From Armatimonadota bacterium (lineage in GTDB: Bacteria > Armatimonadota > Fimbriimonadia > Fimbriimonadales > Fimbriimonadaceae), in assembly GCA_023423495.1 (NCBI GenBank), contig JAFAFM010000065.1:1-6805 (forward strand): a DNA stretch of 6,805 nt, given 5' to 3'. The position numbers and the translations under genes are program-made. Positions 6,616 to 6,805 of the stretch are shown in pieces. The notes below the pieces were generated by a model. That model worked only from the letters and a program-made list of their open reading frames with translations, did not search any database and was not told where the DNA came from. Within the stretch, counting starts at the first letter, position 1; each line of letters opens with the position of its first letter.

Positions 6616-6636
6616 CGGTCCGACTAGCGAATCAGG
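6597..6636 (+). repeat. Inverted repeat CCTGAT/ATCAGG enclosing the ribosome binding site of the next gene
   Basis: The six-base arm CCTGAT (6597-6602) is perfectly complementary to ATCAGG (6631-6636), with a 28-base loop. The right arm contains AGG (6634-6636), the only Shine-Dalgarno-like bases before the ATG at 6642, at five bases spacing. The left arm lies inside the last codons of the upstream gene. A stem this short with such a long loop may be chance. Confidence 0.3.
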
Positions 6637-6641
6637 TTGTT

Positions 6642-6805
6642 ATGAAGCGTTTCGTCCTATTCGCGCTCTCGGCAATGACTTGCTTGGCACTTGGCCAAGG
6701 CGAGCTTGTTTCGGCCAACTACGACAAGCGAGAGGTCGAAATCACGATGCGAGATGGCGTGAAGCTATTCACCTCGATCTACACGCCAAAGGACACCTCC
6801 AAGCC
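6642..6805 (+). CDS. Secreted S15/CocE-NonD family hydrolase, 3' truncated by window
   Basis: Only the first 54 residues are visible. Residues 1-18 form a Sec signal peptide (K2 R3, hydrophobic FVLFALSAM, likely cut after A16-L17-G18), so the enzyme should act outside the cytoplasmic membrane. After it comes REVEITMRDGVKLFTSIYTPKD (about 30-51), the first strands of the alpha/beta hydrolase fold as found at the start of X-Pro dipeptidyl-peptidase S15 and CocE/NonD family esterases or alpha-amino-acid ester hydrolases (consensus roughly MRDGV.L....Y.P). The catalytic Ser, Asp and His lie beyond the window, so the substrate cannot be judged and an inactive member cannot be excluded. The ATG at 6642 follows a weak AGG at five bases spacing. 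The gene starts 26 bases after the small membrane protein and lacks a TANNNT box just before its ATG, which fits co-transcription. Confidence 0.82.
   Translation, partial: MKRFVLFALSAMTCLALGQGELVSANYDKREVEITMRDGVKLFTSIYTPKDTSK

Noticed and set aside
1..6805. Defence system, mobile element, CRISPR or RNA gene
   Set aside because: I looked on both strands for direct repeats, transposase or nuclease motifs, tRNA-like folds and riboswitch-like leaders and found none; the gaps are too small to hold them.

Overview
The window is tightly packed bacterial chromosome, with about 99% of bases in genes and no gap between genes longer than 45 bases. It holds seven protein genes and no sign of tRNA, rRNA, CRISPR, insertion sequences or phage genes. 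The genes are of housekeeping type. I could not settle the organism. Base composition looks moderately GC-rich by eye. Gene starts sit directly behind TANNNT promoter boxes with no Shine-Dalgarno, as is well known in Deinococcota and Actinobacteria. The protein flavour made me think of Armatimonadota (Fimbriimonadia), but that is a low-confidence impression.

Layout from left to right. (1) The 3' two thirds of glnD, the PII uridylyltransferase/uridylyl-removing enzyme, on the + strand and cut by the window start. (2) rqcH (NFACT/Rqc2 family ribosome quality control factor) on the - strand, tail to tail with glnD and overlapping it by 16 bases. (3) An M3 family zinc oligoendopeptidase on the - strand, upstream of rqcH and joined to it by a TTGA stop/start overlap. 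(4) A divergent 45-base intergene, then an Lrp/AsnC family regulator on the + strand. (5) accB, the biotin carboxyl carrier protein, on the - strand, sharing its stop codon bases with the regulator. (6) A second divergent intergene of 23 bases, then a small unrecognised membrane-anchored protein on the + strand. (7) 26 bases later, the start of a secreted S15/CocE-type hydrolase, cut by the window end.

The genes span nitrogen sensing (GlnD), rescue of stalled ribosomes (RqcH) with a peptidase that could recycle peptides, amino-acid-type regulation (Lrp) and fatty acid synthesis (AccB). I see no new multi-gene system. The most distinctive signal is the control architecture. All four genes that head a transcription unit have a -10-like box 5 to 7 bases before the start codon, which predicts leaderless mRNAs. 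One divergent pair has -10 boxes that overlap by two bases. Both convergent gene pairs overlap at their 3' ends, leaving no room for a terminator between them.
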